Source: Rhodobacter sp. Har01 (GTDB lineage: Bacteria > Pseudomonadota > Alphaproteobacteria > Rhodobacterales > Rhodobacteraceae). Taken from it: a stretch of 64,000 nucleotides of DNA. Position numbers and translations under genes: made by a program. Below the pieces are notes generated by a model. That model searched no databases. It saw only the letters and a list, made by a program, of their open reading frames with translations, and was not told the DNA's origin. Positions 61,983 through 64,000 of this stretch are shown piece by piece. The stretch is taken from the NCBI RefSeq assembly GCF_020564565.1, contig NZ_JAJCTD010000006.1, positions 62,001-126,000 on the forward strand, written 5' to 3'. Position 1 is the first letter of the stretch; every line of letters begins with the position of its first letter.

Positions 61983-62723
61983 CTACTTCCCCGGCGGGAA
62001 CATGCGGTACCACAGCGCGTCGGGGAGGAATTGGCCGCCTCGGAACAGCCAGGAGAACAGGGTGGGGAAGCTGCGTTTGAAGCCTCCGCGCGCCATGTGG
62101 TCGAACATGATCTGGGCTGCGGCTTCGGGTTCCAGGATGAAGGGCATCTGGAAATCGTTCTGCGCGGTCAGGCGGGTGCGGATGAAGCCGGGGTTGGCCT
62201 GCTGCACGGTGATGCCGGTGTTCCGCAAGTCGGCGTAAAGCGATTCGGCCAGGACCATGGTGGCGGCCTTGGAGGCGGCGTAGCCGATGGCGCCGGGCAG
62301 GCCCCGGAAGCCTGACAAAGAGCCGGTGATGACGATGTGGCCGGCGTTGCGGGCGACCATCTGCGGCAGCACGGCGCCGACGACGCGGGTGCAGCCGGTG
62401 GCGTTGACGTTCAGCATCGCCTCGGCCTTGTCGGCGTCCCAGTCCTGCGCGCGCATCGGCCAGTAGACGCCGGCCAGGAATACAAGGCCGTCGACTTCGC
62501 CGACCTGAGCGGCGGCGGACCGGACGCTGGCGGTGTCGGCGACGTCCATCGGCACGGTCTGCGCCCCGCCGGGGATGCTGGCGGCGGCCTTCGCCAGGCC
62601 CTCGGGTGAGCGGGCCGAGAGGATGAGCTGCGCCCCGGCCTGCCCCATGCGCTGGGCCAGCGCGAGGCCCAGGCCTTCGGAGGCGCCGACCAGCCAGTAG
62701 CGTTTGCCGGCGAAATCCCTCAT
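61983..62723 (-). CDS. Short-chain dehydrogenase/reductase
   Basis: A 246-residue SDR. Cofactor loop GASEGLGLA, LAGVY in place of NNAG, catalytic Ser in ITGSLSG and YAASKAA Tyr/Lys. The unusual C-terminus (FKRSFPTLFSWLFRGGQFLP) is hydrophobic and may touch membrane. Substrate unknown. It overlaps the DUF3833 gene by ATGA, a pairing I have seen in proteobacterial clusters with MFS and cyclopropane-type lipid genes. Confidence 0.85.
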   Translation of the reverse strand: MRDFAGKRYWLVGASEGLGLALAQRMGQAGAQLILSARSPEGLAKAAASIPGGAQTVPMDVADTASVRSAAAQVGEVDGLVFLAGVYWPMRAQDWDADKAEAMLNVNATGCTRVVGAVLPQMVARNAGHIVITGSLSGFRGLPGAIGYAASKAATMVLAESLYADLRNTGITVQQANPGFIRTRLTAQNDFQMPFILEPEAAAQIMFDHMARGGFKRSFPTLFSWLFRGGQFLPDALWYRMFPPGK

Positions 62724-63304
62724 TCCGCGGCCATGCGGGCGGCGGCGGATTCCGGCGCGGGGCGGATGGTGGCGACCAGTTCGGCGACCTTGACGCCGAA
62801 CTTGCGGAATTCCGAGCGGTTCATCAGCGTGCCGTTGTCCAGCAGATACATCCAGTCGGTGACCGACAGAACGTGCCCGCCGGCCTGCGGTTCCAGCTTG
62901 ATGCGGTAGCGCATGACCAGCGCCGAACCGCTTGCGCGGCCGGTGGCGGTGCCGACGATATCGGGCGCGGTGCCGGTGATGGCGCCGTCCGGCCCCAGGG
63001 TCAGCGACCAGGCGCGGGACTGGCGGGCGCCGCTGTCATAGATGAAATCCTCGGTCAGGGTGCCGGTTGGGCCGGTCCAGGTGCCCCGGGCGCTGGCGAC
63101 GAAGCGCGACACGACGCGGCCGGTGGGGCCGTAGAGCAGCCCCTCCATGGCAAGCGGGCCGGAGAGGTGGGTGGCGGGGTCAAGCGCGGGGCCGGTGGCA
63201 TAGTCTTCGGGGCGTTGCGCGGTGAAGCCGGCGAAGCGGGTGCGGGCGTAGGCGAGGGCCAGGACGACAAGTGCGCCGAGGGCGAAGGCAAGGAGGGTGG
63301 GCAC
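62720..63304 (-). CDS. DUF3833 family protein
   Basis: A 194-residue protein with one N-terminal hydrophobic segment (LLAFALGALVVLALAYA) and a lipocalin-like beta domain (FVASARGTWTGPTGTLTEDF, then MLYLLDNGTLMNRSEFRKFGV in similar form). Start is GTG at 63304. It lies between the MFS transporter (3 bp) and SDR genes in one operon. Function unknown; the fold suggests lipid or small hydrophobic binding. Confidence 0.8.
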   Translation of the reverse strand: MPTLLAFALGALVVLALAYARTRFAGFTAQRPEDYATGPALDPATHLSGPLAMEGLLYGPTGRVVSRFVASARGTWTGPTGTLTEDFIYDSGARQSRAWSLTLGPDGAITGTAPDIVGTATGRASGSALVMRYRIKLEPQAGGHVLSVTDWMYLLDNGTLMNRSEFRKFGVKVAELVATIRPAPESAAARMAAE

Positions 63305-63307
63305 GGG

Positions 63308-64000
63308 TCAGGTCTCCATGTCGGGAGTGCGGGCAAGGAGTGCCAGCGCGGTCAGTTTCAATACGCAGGGAAGGGCGGCGTAGATCAGTGTGAGGGCGAG
63401 AAGGGCGCTGTCGGGGTTGGTCGGGCCGGGGGTGAAGCCGGCGGCTTGCAGCGCCGGCAGCAGGGTTGCGGCGGCAAGGGCGAGCGAAAGCTTGGAGACG
63501 AAGGACCACAGGCCGAAGGCGGCGGCCTCGGTGCCGGTGCCAAGCTGGCCCAGGCGGCGGGCGAAAAGCGCGGGCAGGAGCGTGAGGTCGGCGCCGAGGG
63601 CCGCGCCGGAGGCGGCGCAGATCGCGGCGAAGGCGAGGGTGTCGCCGGCGGTGAGGGTGGCGGCCCAGAGGAAGGCGGCGATGGCAAGGATCATGCCGGC
63701 CATCAGGGCGGGCTTGGCGCCGAAGCGGGCGGCGGCGCGGGTCCACAGCGGCGCGGCGGCGGCGGCGGAGAGGAAGAACAGCAAGAGCAGCGGGCCTTCG
63801 GCGCCGGGGGCCTGAAGGCGGCTTTCGACGAAGAACAGGAAGGTGGTCGAGGTGACGGCCACGGGTGCTGCGTTCAGCAGCGCGATCAAGAGCAGGCGGC
63901 GGGCGAGCGGGTCGGCAAGCGCCGGGCGGAACAGGTCTATGGGCGAGGTGCGGGGTCCGCTGCGGGCGGTGGTGGACCATTCGCGGTGCATGGCGATGGT
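63308..64000 (-). CDS. MFS transporter (GPH/MelB-like), 5' end cut by window
   Basis: The C-terminal 230 residues of a major-facilitator transporter are visible, with six hydrophobic helices and the cytoplasmic AAARFGAKPALMAGM motif between helices. The pattern resembles the MelB/GPH group. The N-terminal half lies beyond the window. It heads the DUF3833-SDR operon. Confidence 0.78.
   Translation of the reverse strand, partial: TIAMHREWSTTARSGPRTSPIDLFRPALADPLARRLLLIALLNAAPVAVTSTTFLFFVESRLQAPGAEGPLLLLFFLSAAAAAPLWTRAAARFGAKPALMAGMILAIAAFLWAATLTAGDTLAFAAICAASGAALGADLTLLPALFARRLGQLGTGTEAAAFGLWSFVSKLSLALAAATLLPALQAAGFTPGPTNPDSALLALTLIYAALPCVLKLTALALLARTPDMET

Overview
The window comes from a high-GC alphaproteobacterium of the Rhodobacter/Paracoccus group (Rhodobacteraceae in the broad sense). 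The evidence is a sorbitol/mannitol (smo-type) ABC operon, an L-malyl-CoA lyase of the Rhodobacter Mcl1 type, a phbA-phbB polyhydroxybutyrate pair, group-typical conserved proteins (DUF2125, DUF1244, TIGR02302/DUF4175, DUF1674, DUF2007, DUF465) and the GC-rich hairpins common downstream of genes in this family. Coding density is high and many neighbours overlap by ATGA. I recognise no rRNA, tRNA, CRISPR array, intact insertion sequence or prophage.

Layout. 0-7 kb: polyol uptake and oxidation operon, read on the minus strand (HAD phosphatase, SorC regulator, then binding protein, two permeases, ATPase and two dehydrogenases). 7-14 kb: CysQ-like phosphatase, TldE/PmbA, a DUF2125 periplasmic protein, an enoyl-CoA hydratase-like protein, an MscS channel and a flavoprotein. 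14-24 kb: pheS, dps, glyoxalase with a divergent TetR, rplT-rpmI, pyruvate kinase, N-formylglutamate amidohydrolase, AzlCD exporter with D-amino-acid transaminase and an enolase-superfamily epimerase, and mcl1. 25-38 kb: 5-oxoprolinase pxpBCA, a zinc-ribbon membrane protein, a TIGR02302 membrane protein, lysA, three tiny lipoproteins, argH, a TlpA-like protein, an amidase and a ubiquinone-type hydroxylase.

38.2-40 kb is an accessory island: a two-gene operon of a nucleotidyltransferase-fold protein (GS...DxD) and an unrecognised 312-residue partner, translationally coupled and sitting beside a dispersed repeat. This is the best candidate for an undescribed two-component system. 40-52 kb returns to core genes: UPF0434/Trm112-like protein, LonN, CnoX-like thioredoxin, tag, an EAL protein, phbAB with shared dyad operators, an ATP-grasp protein, a DMT exporter, a tRNA methyltransferase, a polyprenyl synthase, an SdhAF4-like protein and rsmB.

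52-61 kb holds a TetR/glutamine-amidotransferase pair divergent from a polar amino-acid ABC transporter, then a DmpA-type aminopeptidase attached to a polyamine (pot) operon that is being destroyed: potC has frameshifts, potA has an amber codon at the Walker B glutamate, potD and potA have run together, and the 5' end of potD is replaced by a copy of the last part of rsmB plus about 300 bp of rsmB-downstream DNA. The repeat downstream of rsmB, its copy in potD and a short relative after the ubiquinone hydroxylase gene form a dispersed family carrying a 17-bp palindrome, a GANTC site and a conserved block. 61.9-64 kb: a short-chain dehydrogenase, a DUF3833 protein and an MFS transporter cut by the window end.
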